Positions 25,722 to 33,964 of a stretch of 40,812 nt of DNA are shown here, piece after piece. The notes below the pieces were generated by a model. The model was not told the origin of the DNA, searched no databases, and saw only the letters and a list, made by a program, of their open reading frames with translations. Origin of the DNA: Alphaproteobacteria bacterium (lineage in GTDB: Bacteria > Pseudomonadota > Alphaproteobacteria > RF32 > CAG-239); contig JAFUSA010000017.1 of NCBI GenBank assembly GCA_017480745.1, positions 80,174 to 120,985 of the forward strand, written 5' to 3'. Within the stretch, counting starts at the first letter, position 1, and each line of letters starts with the position of its first letter. A program made the translations under genes and the position numbers.

Positions 25722-26522
25722 ATGAAAAACTTTGAAATTAAAAATAATGATTCTCTCGCCCGTAATGGGAAAGAGAGCCAATCAGGTCTTACACTTCTTC
25801 CGGAGAGTGGTGCAGATGCGCCGACTGTTTTGAGTGCCGTGTACACAGACAGTACACCAGCGAAAAACAGACAAGCAGATGTGCCGCAATACGGAAGAAG
25901 TATGATAGAAATGCTTGGCGTGCTTGCCATCATCGGTGTTTTATCAGTTGGCGGTATCGCCGGATATTCAAAGGCCATGCAAAAATATCGTATTAACAAA
26001 ACCATAGAGCAAATTACTTTAATTGCGGGTAACATAAGGACTTTTTTCAGCACCCAAAAGGATTATAGCCAAGTACCATGCTATTATGCTTCTCCAAAAT
26101 ACGGTGGACAAGGGTGTTCAATAATCAGAAAAGCTAAGCTTATTCCCGATGAAATGATAAGCTATGCGTCCGATGGTTCAATAACCGCTATAACCAATGC
26201 TTACGGAGGGACTTTTTCACTTGATGTTATGAATAAATCATCAACAACAGACACCAAAGCTTTTCGCTTTTCTCTTTATGGATTGCCACAAGAAGCTTGT
26301 ATAGATATTGCCACACAAGATTGGAGTAGTAACAGCGGAGGTTCTGTTATAGAGTTAGTAATTAACTCTACGTCTTCTCCGGGATCTACGGCAAGCCAAT
26401 ATATAGGTAATTGTACTTCAACTGCTAATGATTTTTGCGCCAATGATATGCCGATAAGCATTGATAAAGCAGTTACCGCTTGCGATAGAGATAATAACTT
26501 TATCGACATTAAGTTTTATTAA
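25722..26522 (+). CDS. Type IV pilin-like protein with long inserted leader (pilin 5)
   Basis: 266 residues. Predicted cleavage is at G58|R59 with Glu at +5; the 58-residue leader contains the 11-codon and 36-codon inserts also found in pilin 4. The body differs from pilin 4 and matches pilin 1: CYYASPKYGGQGC, QEACIDIATQDW, SIDKAVTACDRD, ending IDIKFY. A class A leader and a GAAAGGAAG ribosome site precede it. Pilins 4 and 5 share nearly identical inserts but have different bodies and leader classes, so the insert has moved independently of the rest of the gene. Confidence 0.88.
   Translation: MKNFEIKNNDSLARNGKESQSGLTLLPESGADAPTVLSAVYTDSTPAKNRQADVPQYGRSMIEMLGVLAIIGVLSVGGIAGYSKAMQKYRINKTIEQITLIAGNIRTFFSTQKDYSQVPCYYASPKYGGQGCSIIRKAKLIPDEMISYASDGSITAITNAYGGTFSLDVMNKSSTTDTKAFRFSLYGLPQEACIDIATQDWSSNSGGSVIELVINSTSSPGSTASQYIGNCTSTANDFCANDMPISIDKAVTACDRDNNFIDIKFY
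25749..25781 (+). repeat. 33-bp second in-frame insert in pilin 5
   Basis: Codons 10-20 (DSLARNGKESQ), with TCTCTCGCCC...GGGAAAGAGA as an imperfect palindrome. It is more diverged from the pilin 4 copy than the adjacent 107-bp block is. Confidence 0.55.
25794..25900 (+). repeat. 107-bp in-frame palindrome-ended element, copy in pilin 5
   Basis: CTTCTTCCG (25794-25802) and CGGAAGAAG (25892-25900) form perfect terminal inverted repeats. The reading frame passes through without a stop and supplies its own YGRS, so the motif G|RSMIE is rebuilt at the 3' end. Confidence 0.75.
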
Positions 26523-26539
26523 ATATTTTTAGTTTATTT

Positions 26540-26574
26540 CGCCGGCTACTTTACAGAGCCGGCGGATTATTTTA
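26540..26574 (+). terminator. Hairpin after pilin 5
   Basis: CGCCGGCT (26540-26547) pairs with AGCCGGCG (26557-26564), then GATTATTTTA. It lies between two convergent genes. Confidence 0.65.
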
Positions 26575-27639
26575 CTCATCAAGATAAAGACGGCTATTTT
26601 TATATTGAGCAATCAAATAACGCAGCAACACACCTACGCAAGCAGCAAACGGCACAGCAATTATCATTCCTAATAACCCCAACAATACCCCTCCGGCAAG
26701 CAAGGCAAACATTACCCATACCGGATGCAACCCGATATTTTCACCAACTAATTTAGGGGTTAAAAAGTTCCCTTCCAAAAATTGTCCTATCAAAAATACA
26801 GCAACAACTGCGGCAATTTTGCTCATAGTTCCGTATTGCGTAACCACTAAAACCATCGCCATCAAAAAACCGGAAATTGACCCGACATAAGGTATAAACG
26901 ATATAATGCCGGCAATAAAACCTACCAACAATCCTAAATCAAGTCCGACCAACCATAAACCGAAAGCATAAAAACTGCCAAGAGCAACGCAAACCATAAC
27001 TTGTCCGCGCAAATAGCCGGAAATAATTCTATCTATTGCAGCCACACCGTCTATAACATTTTGCTTATGTTTATGTGGTATCAAATCATAAATTTTTCCG
27101 GTAAAACTTTGCCAATCACGCAACATATAAAACGCCACCACCGGCGAAATAAGCAACAGAGAAATAACATTTATAAAAGCAAAACCGTTCACAACAACTT
27201 TTTGAAAAATTTTACCTAACGGCTTTAATGACTCGCCAATATTACCTTGCCACATTTCTTCCCAATTTTTATCCAACAAATTCGGAAAATAAGTTTGCAG
27301 ATTTTGCACATAGTCCTTTATTTTGAGGGCAAATGAATTTGCATATTGCGGCAAATTACTAACAAACTCACCTATTTGATGAACAGCCATACTCCCCAAC
27401 AAAACCAAAAACGGTAACAACAGCAATAAAAAAAGTCCCATTACCAAAGCCGTTGCTGTATTGCGCGATATTTTATTGCAGGTTATTTTATTAACCAAAG
27501 GATTCAGAAAATATGCCACTACAATTCCTACAACAAACGGCAACAAAACCGAACGCAGTAAATAAAGCATTGCCACAACAAGCAATAACACACCAAGAAT
27601 CAGTAAATATCTTTGATTATTTATTTCACGTTTAGTCAT
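26572..27639 (-). CDS. AI-2E family transporter (PerM-like)
   Basis: A 355-residue inner-membrane protein with about eight hydrophobic segments. Family marks are LRSVLLPFVVGIVVAYFLNP near the N-terminus, IDRIISGYLRGQ, FIPYVGS and the final LLGMIIAVPFAACVGVLLRYL. The substrate is unknown; the family name comes from one autoinducer-2 exporter and should not be taken literally. It follows the DUF2066 gene by 4 bp, so the two are cotranscribed. Confidence 0.93.
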   Translation of the reverse strand: MTKREINNQRYLLILGVLLLVVAMLYLLRSVLLPFVVGIVVAYFLNPLVNKITCNKISRNTATALVMGLFLLLLLPFLVLLGSMAVHQIGEFVSNLPQYANSFALKIKDYVQNLQTYFPNLLDKNWEEMWQGNIGESLKPLGKIFQKVVVNGFAFINVISLLLISPVVAFYMLRDWQSFTGKIYDLIPHKHKQNVIDGVAAIDRIISGYLRGQVMVCVALGSFYAFGLWLVGLDLGLLVGFIAGIISFIPYVGSISGFLMAMVLVVTQYGTMSKIAAVVAVFLIGQFLEGNFLTPKLVGENIGLHPVWVMFALLAGGVLLGLLGMIIAVPFAACVGVLLRYLIAQYKNSRLYLDE

Positions 27640-27643
27640 TTTT

Positions 27644-28678
27644 TTACCTTATAATATAGTAGTTTCCGGCAGTTTCATGGCTCAAATCAATTTCTTGCAT
27701 AGCAGCCCATAAATCATCTAAACTTCCGTTATAGCGAATGGAAAAATTAACTTTGCCGCCGCCGAAACTTTTGGTATCTATACCTTCAACCTGATCTAAA
27801 GCCGCCATTGATTTACTTTTTTCCAACCAGTCCTTCATATTATGGTATTCATAAACAGCATTAATCGTGCCAACTGATGAAGCCGTTTCTTGCCCGCGAG
27901 CTTCACGTTCCATATTGGATATAAACATCACACTTTTTTCAATGGCTTTATCAAAAACGTTGCTTTCATCATCATTATAAACCGTAAAAACATTTTCTTG
28001 TTTGTTGCGCTCGTTTTTAACGGTTATCTTCAAATCTCCGTTCGGCATAGTTTGCGCATATAAAACATAAATACGTTCCGAACCGTTTAATTGAGCAATT
28101 TGATTAAATAAAGACGAATTCATATAAATAGCGCTTTCCGCGCCTAATTGTTCAATATCGCGAAAATGCTCTCCTATGGTGCGAATTTGCATGGTGCCGA
28201 ATTTAATCAACCCCTTAGAACGCCAATTTTGCCGCCATAAATTACTATTTTCCCATAACTCCGGATATGAATTATTACTTGCTTGATAAACCGGAATTAC
28301 CAAAAATTCGGCGCTTTCAGCTTCAATCATTTCATTTTCTGCCAAATATTCTTTTAGAAGCTGTTCGTTTATTTGCACACTCAGATTTGCCTTATATTTA
28401 GTGCCACCGGCTTTTTCATCGGCAACTGCAACCGACTGCACAAAATGCAAAATGGAATCATCCGTAAGTTCTGATAATTTTTTCACATTATCGGCAGAAG
28501 TTAATTTTGCACAAACGTCCAAAAAAGCCTGACGCTGAGCCTGCATCATCGCCAAATCTTTAGCAGCAACCGAATTTTCAGCATCAACATCTACCGGAAT
28601 TTTAACGATGAAATCATTCTTAGCGTTTGCTTCAAAAGCCAAACATAAACAAAACATAAAAAACAAAAGCTTTTTCAT
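27644..28678 (-). CDS. DUF2066 domain protein, exported
   Basis: 344 residues with a signal peptide (MKKLLFFMFCLCLAFEANA). The start at 28678 is chosen because GAGGTATTT precedes it and the signal begins there; the longer ORF to 28756 lacks a site. The body fits DUF2066: an alternating beta/alpha N-terminal half with 'VAAKDLAMMQAQRQAFLDVC', followed by 'LVIPVYQ' and a repeated divergent half. It is probably periplasmic, of unknown role. It pairs with the PerM-like gene in one operon. Confidence 0.85.
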   Translation of the reverse strand: MKKLLFFMFCLCLAFEANAKNDFIVKIPVDVDAENSVAAKDLAMMQAQRQAFLDVCAKLTSADNVKKLSELTDDSILHFVQSVAVADEKAGGTKYKANLSVQINEQLLKEYLAENEMIEAESAEFLVIPVYQASNNSYPELWENSNLWRQNWRSKGLIKFGTMQIRTIGEHFRDIEQLGAESAIYMNSSLFNQIAQLNGSERIYVLYAQTMPNGDLKITVKNERNKQENVFTVYNDDESNVFDKAIEKSVMFISNMEREARGQETASSVGTINAVYEYHNMKDWLEKSKSMAALDQVEGIDTKSFGGGKVNFSIRYNGSLDDLWAAMQEIDLSHETAGNYYIIR

Positions 28679-28806
28679 AAATACCTCATTCATATTGTTA
28701 GTGGTAAGATAATACAACTTATGCCAAAATGCAAAACCTTTTTCTTTATTTTGCAAAAAATATTTGACGTGGTATAAAAATTAGCTGTATTGACTATAAA
28801 AATATG

Positions 28807-28834
28807 TTGCAATTTGCAAATAATCGGTTATAAT
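28807..28834 (+). promoter_or_regulatory. Predicted promoter of the hydrogenase-murF operon
   Basis: TTGCAA (28807-28812), 16-bp spacer, TATAAT (28829-28834), 37 bp before the hydrogenase ATG; AAAGGAAAGG is the ribosome site. Confidence 0.6.
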
Positions 28835-28871
28835 GTCGGCAATTTGAATTAAAGGAAAGGACTTAAATTTA

Positions 28872-30314
28872 ATGCTTACGTCTAAGAATAACGCCGCGTT
28901 TTTACGGATGGCTGTGTTGACTAATGTTGCTAAAAGTTTTATGAAAAATAATTTTGCCGATATTGACGAGATTCCGAACAAAATTGTGCCTGATGATACA
29001 CCTTCTAAACGAGGTTCACTCGGTCGTGATCGTTTGGTAGTTAAGGCACAGTGCATGGCTGCCATGGGGTATACACCGGCATTTTTACCGATTAATACCA
29101 ATCTTTCGGAGTTGGTGAATGAAACTCTTGCCCGCACAGCACCGCAAAAAGCCACTGTTTCAGTGATTCGCGAAGCTTGTAACGCATGCAAGCAAAAAAG
29201 TTATGTCGTCAGTGATCAATGCCAAGGTTGTTATGCTCGCCCGTGTGAAGTTAACTGCCCTAAAAAAGCAATCACTGCTGACGGACAAGCGCATATTAAT
29301 CAAGATTTGTGCATAAAATGCGGTATATGTTATTCCAACTGTCCGTATAGTGCAATTCACAAAACGGTTGTTCCTTGTGAAGATGCTTGTCCGGTAGGAG
29401 CTATCAGTAAAGAAGCCGACGGAAAAGAATATATTGATCAAGACAAATGTATTTCTTGTGGCAAATGTTTGCTTTCTTGCCCTTTTGGCGCTATTGTGCA
29501 TAATTCGCAGATTATTGATGTTTTAAACGCGATAAAAAATCCGGAAAAGAAAACAGTTGCCATGTTAGCTCCGGCTGTTATAGGACAATTCGGCAATGAT
29601 TTAGGCAAAGTTATAGCCGCTTTCAAGAAATTGGGATTTGATGAAGTTGTTGAAGTGGCACAAGGAGCAGACGTTACTACTCGCACCGAAGCAGCCGAAT
29701 TTGTTGAACGCATGGAAAAAGGCGAAAAATTTATGACAACTTCGTGTTGCCCTGCTTGGATGGCCGCTGTGGAAAAGCATATTCCGGAAATTAAACATTA
29801 TGTTTCAGACACAGGCAGTCCTATGTATTACATTGCCGAGATTGTGAAAAAAGCTCATCCGGAATATCATACCGTATTTGTCGGTCCGTGTTTGGCAAAG
29901 CGTTTGGAAGCAGAAAAAAATCCTAATGTAGATAATGTTTTGGTATTTGAGGAAGCACAAGCCTTGTTAGATGCCGCTGAAATTAATGTGGCAACAATGC
30001 CGGCAGATAATTTTGCCATAGAATCTTCTGCACAAGGTCGCAGATACCCGATTTCGGGCGGAGTTGCCGGAGCCGTAGCGTACGTTGTAGGAGATAAAGC
30101 TTTGTATAAACCGGAAGCAATCAACGGACTGAATCCGGATGCCATTAAAAAACTTAAACGTTATGCCACAACTCCTCCGACTGATTTTAATATGATTGAA
30201 GTTATGTGCTGTGAAGGCGGTTGTATAGCAGGACCGGGAACAACATGTATGGCAAAAAAAGCCGCTGTTATGGTGGAAAACTATGTCAAAGCGAGCCCAG
30301 ATATAGAGAAATAA
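28872..30314 (+). CDS. [FeFe] hydrogenase, monomeric, group B type
   Basis: A 480-residue cytoplasmic enzyme, expected to couple ferredoxin to H2. An N-terminal region (about 1-100) precedes a ferredoxin-like part with many Cys (CNAC 103-106; CQGC 117-120; CIKCGICYSNCP about 147-157; CISCGKCLLSCP about 193-203). The H-cluster motifs are TSCCPAW (290-296), GPCLAK (338-343) and MCCEGGCIAGPG (445-456). GPC instead of MPC, and GPG instead of GGG at the end, fit group B hydrogenases of anaerobes rather than group A. All cluster Cys are present. Maturases HydE, HydF and HydG are not in the window. It begins an operon, with murF only 2 bp after its stop. Confidence 0.92.
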   Translation: MLTSKNNAAFLRMAVLTNVAKSFMKNNFADIDEIPNKIVPDDTPSKRGSLGRDRLVVKAQCMAAMGYTPAFLPINTNLSELVNETLARTAPQKATVSVIREACNACKQKSYVVSDQCQGCYARPCEVNCPKKAITADGQAHINQDLCIKCGICYSNCPYSAIHKTVVPCEDACPVGAISKEADGKEYIDQDKCISCGKCLLSCPFGAIVHNSQIIDVLNAIKNPEKKTVAMLAPAVIGQFGNDLGKVIAAFKKLGFDEVVEVAQGADVTTRTEAAEFVERMEKGEKFMTTSCCPAWMAAVEKHIPEIKHYVSDTGSPMYYIAEIVKKAHPEYHTVFVGPCLAKRLEAEKNPNVDNVLVFEEAQALLDAAEINVATMPADNFAIESSAQGRRYPISGGVAGAVAYVVGDKALYKPEAINGLNPDAIKKLKRYATTPPTDFNMIEVMCCEGGCIAGPGTTCMAKKAAVMVENYVKASPDIEK

Positions 30315-30316
30315 GA

Positions 30317-31645
30317 ATGGAAAAAATAAGTTCACACAAGTTAGCTAAAATATTGGGATGCCCTACTCCGTTTGCGGATTTGGAAATTGATAATATTTCT
30401 ACGGATAGTCGTAAGATCTCTCCTAACACAGTTTTTATTGCCTTGAAAGGAGAGCGCTTTGACGGACACGATTTTGTGCCCAAAGTTATTGCCGACGGAT
30501 GTCCCTTTGTTGTGGTAGATCATTTGATAGCCGGTGTTTCTGCCGAAAAACAATTAGTGGTAAAAGATACACTAAAAGCCTATGGCAAAATAGGAGCTTA
30601 TAATCGCTCACTATTCAAAGGAAAGGTTATCGGTTTAACCGGTAGTGCCGGTAAAACTACAACCAAAGAAGAAATTGCTTTTTTGCTTTCAGGTTTTGCC
30701 AAAACATACGCAACCAGCGGAAATCACAATAATTTTGTCGGTGTACCGCAAAGCTTGTGCGAAATGGATATGTCGGCGGAATATGCTGTTATTGAAATGG
30801 GAATGAGTGCTAAGGGGGAAATATCTTATTTGACCGATTTAGTCAAACCTGATATTGCCGTAATTACCAATGTTTACCCCATGCATATAGAGTTTTTCCC
30901 AAGTTTTGAGGCTATAGCTTATGCAAAAGCGGAAATTTTTGAAGGACTAAGCAAATCTGGTATTGCGATTATAAATCAAGATACAAACTTTGCCGAAATT
31001 TTGGAAAAACAAGCTCATTTGACAACAAATAACGTAATTATGTTCGGCAAAAATAAGCATCCACAGGCAAAATTTACCACTCAGGAAGAAGGCGAACAAT
31101 ATTTATATAACGCATGGTGCGCACTTAGTGTAGTGCAGTCTTTGGGATTAGATATCAGCAAGGCGGCCGAGCGCATTAAAGACTTCGGGGCTTTAGCCGG
31201 ACGAGGCAAACATTACGAGCTTTCTTTGGCTAACGGTGCAAAATATACCTTAATTGACGACAGTTATTCCGGCCAGCCGGATTCTATGATTATGGCCTTG
31301 CAAAACTTAGATAAAAGCTCGGTTAATGGGCGCAAAGTTGCCGTGTTGGGTAAAATGGCAGAACTTGGATCAACTTCAAAATCACGTCATGAAGAAATCG
31401 GTAAAGTAATTGCCGATAGTTCTATAGATGTGGTTGTTGGTGTTTGCGCAGAAATGCAAGATATGTTGGCACAACTTCCAAAGAATAAAAAACAATATTA
31501 TTTTGCCAACAAAGAAGGTGTGTCTGAATTTTTATTGAATAAACTATTGCAAAATAATGATACTGTTCTTATAAAAGGAGCCAGATATTCTTCCCAAATG
31601 TATCAGGTTGCGGAAGAATTGATTAAACAGGGGACAAAACAATGA
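30317..31645 (+). CDS. murF: UDP-N-acetylmuramoyl-tripeptide-D-alanyl-D-alanine ligase
   Basis: A 442-residue cytoplasmic Mur ligase that adds D-Ala-D-Ala to the peptidoglycan precursor. N-terminal substrate domain (DSRKISPNTVFIALKGERFDGHDF), ATP loop GLTGSAGKTTTKEE, central TSGNHNNFVGVP and GMSAKGEISYL, and C-terminal DDSYSGQPDSM. The ATG at 30317 begins after the hydrogenase stop; the frame's earlier start lies inside the hydrogenase gene. No other mur gene is adjacent, so this copy is separated from a dcw cluster. Confidence 0.96.
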   Translation: MEKISSHKLAKILGCPTPFADLEIDNISTDSRKISPNTVFIALKGERFDGHDFVPKVIADGCPFVVVDHLIAGVSAEKQLVVKDTLKAYGKIGAYNRSLFKGKVIGLTGSAGKTTTKEEIAFLLSGFAKTYATSGNHNNFVGVPQSLCEMDMSAEYAVIEMGMSAKGEISYLTDLVKPDIAVITNVYPMHIEFFPSFEAIAYAKAEIFEGLSKSGIAIINQDTNFAEILEKQAHLTTNNVIMFGKNKHPQAKFTTQEEGEQYLYNAWCALSVVQSLGLDISKAAERIKDFGALAGRGKHYELSLANGAKYTLIDDSYSGQPDSMIMALQNLDKSSVNGRKVAVLGKMAELGSTSKSRHEEIGKVIADSSIDVVVGVCAEMQDMLAQLPKNKKQYYFANKEGVSEFLLNKLLQNNDTVLIKGARYSSQMYQVAEELIKQGTKQ

Positions 31646-32133
31646 AATGCCCGTTTTGCGGTTGTGAAGAAACACAAGTAAAAGATTCACGCAACACAGA
31701 TGATAATTCATCTGTTCGGCGGCGGCGTGAATGTCCGGAGTGTGGCTCGCGTTTCACCACTTTTGAACGCGTGCAGCTTCGTGAGCTTGTGGTGTTGAAA
31801 AAAAATGGTGAGCGAACATTGTTTGATAGAGATAAATTAGCAAAATCAATTAGTTTGGCGGTACGTAAACGTCCGATATCGGCTGAAAGAGTTGAAAAAA
31901 TTGTCAATTCTCTGCAACGTCGCTTTGAAAGCTCCGGAGAAACAGAGATAACCACCACGCATATTGGTGAGTGCGTCATGGATGCCCTTTCTCGTTTAGA
32001 TAACATTGCCTACATTCGTTTTGCCTCGGTTTATAAAGATTTCGGCTGTTTGGAAGATCTGAAAGACTTTGTTGCTACCATAGAAAAACTTACCTTGAAT
32101 GATGATAACCAAAAGGATATGGAAAATGACTAA
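31642..32133 (+). CDS. nrdR: Transcriptional repressor NrdR
   Basis: A 163-residue ATP/dATP-sensing repressor of ribonucleotide reductase genes. The N-terminal zinc ribbon has CPFCG and CPECG; an ATP-cone (about 46-136) follows with VVLKKNGERTLFDRDKL and YIRFASVYKDF. A 4-bp ATGA overlap with murF shows coupling. Two good NrdR boxes lie in the same window at 40370-40416, before a small NrdD-like gene, so both regulator and a target are visible. Confidence 0.97.
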   Translation: MKCPFCGCEETQVKDSRNTDDNSSVRRRRECPECGSRFTTFERVQLRELVVLKKNGERTLFDRDKLAKSISLAVRKRPISAERVEKIVNSLQRRFESSGETEITTTHIGECVMDALSRLDNIAYIRFASVYKDFGCLEDLKDFVATIEKLTLNDDNQKDMEND

Positions 32134-32614
32134 ATTTATATCACAAAAAATTAAGATGAAAACAAGTGCGCGTCTTGCCGCGGTGCAGGCAAACTATATG
32201 ATTGCCGTCGGTCAGTTGCCGGTTGATGAAGTTATTGATGATTTTGTTCAAGGAAAGGTTGGCCGTTTTGCCATAGATAACCGCGAAAACGAAAATGAAG
32301 AAAAATTAGTGGAATTAGGACCGATTGATACTGAATATTTTGAAAAAATGGTGCGCGGAGCACAAACTCATAAAGAAGATTTAGAAAAATCTCTTAATAA
32401 GTTTTTGCGTGACGATTGGTCGTATGATCGTATGGATAGCCTGATGCAAGCACTTTTATTGAACGCAGTATATGAACTTTCAGCCACTATGAATATTGAT
32501 GCCAAAATTTTAATACAAGAATATGTAGATTTGGCCTATGCCTTTTTCAATAAGAATGAACCTCGAATGGTTAATGCGCTGTTAGACCAAATTGCCAAGG
32601 AGATTCGAGGTTAA
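32126..32614 (+). CDS. nusB: Transcription antitermination factor NusB
   Basis: A 162-residue helical protein that joins NusE (S10) on boxA RNA during rRNA transcription. Family features are RLAAVQANYMIAVGQ near the N-terminus, 'WSYDRMDSLMQALLLNAVYEL', 'DAKILIQEYVDLAYAFF' and 'EPRMVNALLDQIAKEIR'. The ATG at 32126 overlaps the end of nrdR by 8 bp and has AAAGGA upstream. nrdR-nusB is a common alphaproteobacterial neighbourhood. Confidence 0.93.
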   Translation: MTKFISQKIKMKTSARLAAVQANYMIAVGQLPVDEVIDDFVQGKVGRFAIDNRENENEEKLVELGPIDTEYFEKMVRGAQTHKEDLEKSLNKFLRDDWSYDRMDSLMQALLLNAVYELSATMNIDAKILIQEYVDLAYAFFNKNEPRMVNALLDQIAKEIRG

Positions 32615-32615
32615 A

Positions 32616-33149
32616 ATGTCTGTTTTGAAGTTATATGAATATCCGGACGAAGTATTGCGTCAAAAATGTGTGCGTGTCAGCAAAGTTGACGATGAATTGC
32701 GTCGTTTTTTGGATGATATGTTGGAAACAATGTATGTGGATAAGGGGTGTGGTTTGGCCGCACCGCAAGTTGGTATAACAAAGCGGATTATAGTGCTCGA
32801 TCCTAATCCGAGTGATGAAGATTTATCTCTTCGCCGCCCGATGTATTTAGTTAATCCGGAAATTATTTGGAAATCGGAAGAAACCGTTTTGTTTAACGAG
32901 GGGTGCTTATCTCTACCCGATCAACGTGCGGAAGTTGAGCGTTATGAAAAAGTGAGAGTGCGTTATATTGATTATAACGGACAAGAACAAGAAATTTTGG
33001 CAGATGATTTGTTAGCAATTATTCTGCAACATGAAATCGACCACCTTGACGGTATTTTATATATTGATCATCTAAGCCGCCTTAAACGCACGCGTTTGTT
33101 ACATAAACTCGCCAAGTTCCGCGAGGGAAAGGCCGAGAAAAAAGAATGA
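32616..33149 (+). CDS. def: Peptide deformylase
   Basis: A 177-residue metallohydrolase that removes the formyl group from nascent N-termini. The three motifs are GCGLAAPQVG, EGCLSLP and QHEIDHLDG, which provide the metal-binding Cys and two His. The ATG at 32616 lies 1 bp after the nusB stop, with GAGG ahead of it. It closes the hydrogenase-murF-nrdR-nusB-def run before a strong terminator. Confidence 0.97.
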   Translation: MSVLKLYEYPDEVLRQKCVRVSKVDDELRRFLDDMLETMYVDKGCGLAAPQVGITKRIIVLDPNPSDEDLSLRRPMYLVNPEIIWKSEETVLFNEGCLSLPDQRAEVERYEKVRVRYIDYNGQEQEILADDLLAIILQHEIDHLDGILYIDHLSRLKRTRLLHKLAKFREGKAEKKE

Positions 33150-33181
33150 ACTAAAAGACGCTGATGAAAGCGTCTTTTAGT
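33150..33181. terminator. Bidirectional terminator between def and pilin 6
   Basis: ACTAAAAGACGC (33150-33161) pairs with GCGTCTTTTAGT (33170-33181), a 12-bp stem with A- and T-rich arms usable from both sides. Confidence 0.88.
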
Positions 33182-33187
33182 AACAAA

Positions 33188-33964
33188 TCAGCAAGAATCT
33201 CCGTTTTCCGCCAAACAATCTTTATATTCCTCTTTATAATAGTTTTCATCTATATCAAAATACAAACCTACATCAGGAGCCAAATAAGATGTTGATGATG
33301 TTGATGAGCACATTTTTATAGCCACATCCAAATCAACCGGAACAAATGCAAATCTATCCGTTCCACTAAAGTATTCATTTTCATCAGCATTGACTGTAAC
33401 AAAGCTTGAACCCACATTTCTCCAATCATGGGTAAGCAATTCAATACAAGCCTCTTCCGGTATGTCGTAAATAAATATTGTAAATGCTTTATTAAAATCT
33501 GAACCAGATTTGGATGTTTCACAAGTACCAAACACACCGCCCCAAACATTTTTCCATTCTACAGCTCCATGTTGATCCTCCTCATAAGGAATATCATCGG
33601 GAAATAATTTTGCTTTTTTGATTATTTTTTTACCTGAAGTACCGCATAGACTATAACTTTTCTGCAGAGCAAAGAAAGTGCGTATATTTCCGGCAACTAA
33701 GGTGATCTGTTCAATCGTTTTGTTAATCCGATACTTTTGCATTGCTTTGGAATATCCGGCGATGCCACCAACGCTCAAAACACCTATAATAGCCAACACG
33801 CCCAACATCTCAATCATACTCCTCCCGTATTGCGGCACATCTGCTTGCCTGTTTTTCGTTTGTGTACTATCTGTGTACACGGCGCTCAAAACAGCCGGCG
33901 CATCTGCACCACTCTCCGCAAGAAGTGAACGCCCATTTTCTTTTTCTAAATCAAAGTTTTGCAT
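33188..33964 (-). CDS. Type IV pilin-like protein with inserted leader (pilin 6)
   Basis: 258 residues. The ATG at 33964 is chosen (GAAAGGAAC ahead) over the longer frame to 34048, which runs into the leader RNA. Predicted cleavage is at G47|R48 with Glu at +5. The leader shows the insertion cleanly: MQNFDLEKENGRS, then 36 inserted codons ending QYGRS, then MIEML. So GRS is present on both sides. The body has the usual EEACIELLTHDW and AIKMC pair and ends with two Cys (KDCLAENGDSC), like pilin 3. It has a class A leader and no 33-bp insert. Confidence 0.88.
   Translation of the reverse strand: MQNFDLEKENGRSLLAESGADAPAVLSAVYTDSTQTKNRQADVPQYGRSMIEMLGVLAIIGVLSVGGIAGYSKAMQKYRINKTIEQITLVAGNIRTFFALQKSYSLCGTSGKKIIKKAKLFPDDIPYEEDQHGAVEWKNVWGGVFGTCETSKSGSDFNKAFTIFIYDIPEEACIELLTHDWRNVGSSFVTVNADENEYFSGTDRFAFVPVDLDVAIKMCSSTSSTSYLAPDVGLYFDIDENYYKEEYKDCLAENGDSC
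33819..33925 (-). repeat. 107-bp in-frame palindrome-ended element, copy in pilin 6
   Basis: Same length and frame as the other two copies, but the ends have decayed to CTTCTTGCG and CGGGAGGAG. About nine base differences from the pilin 5 copy mark it as the oldest or least recently converted copy. Confidence 0.72.
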
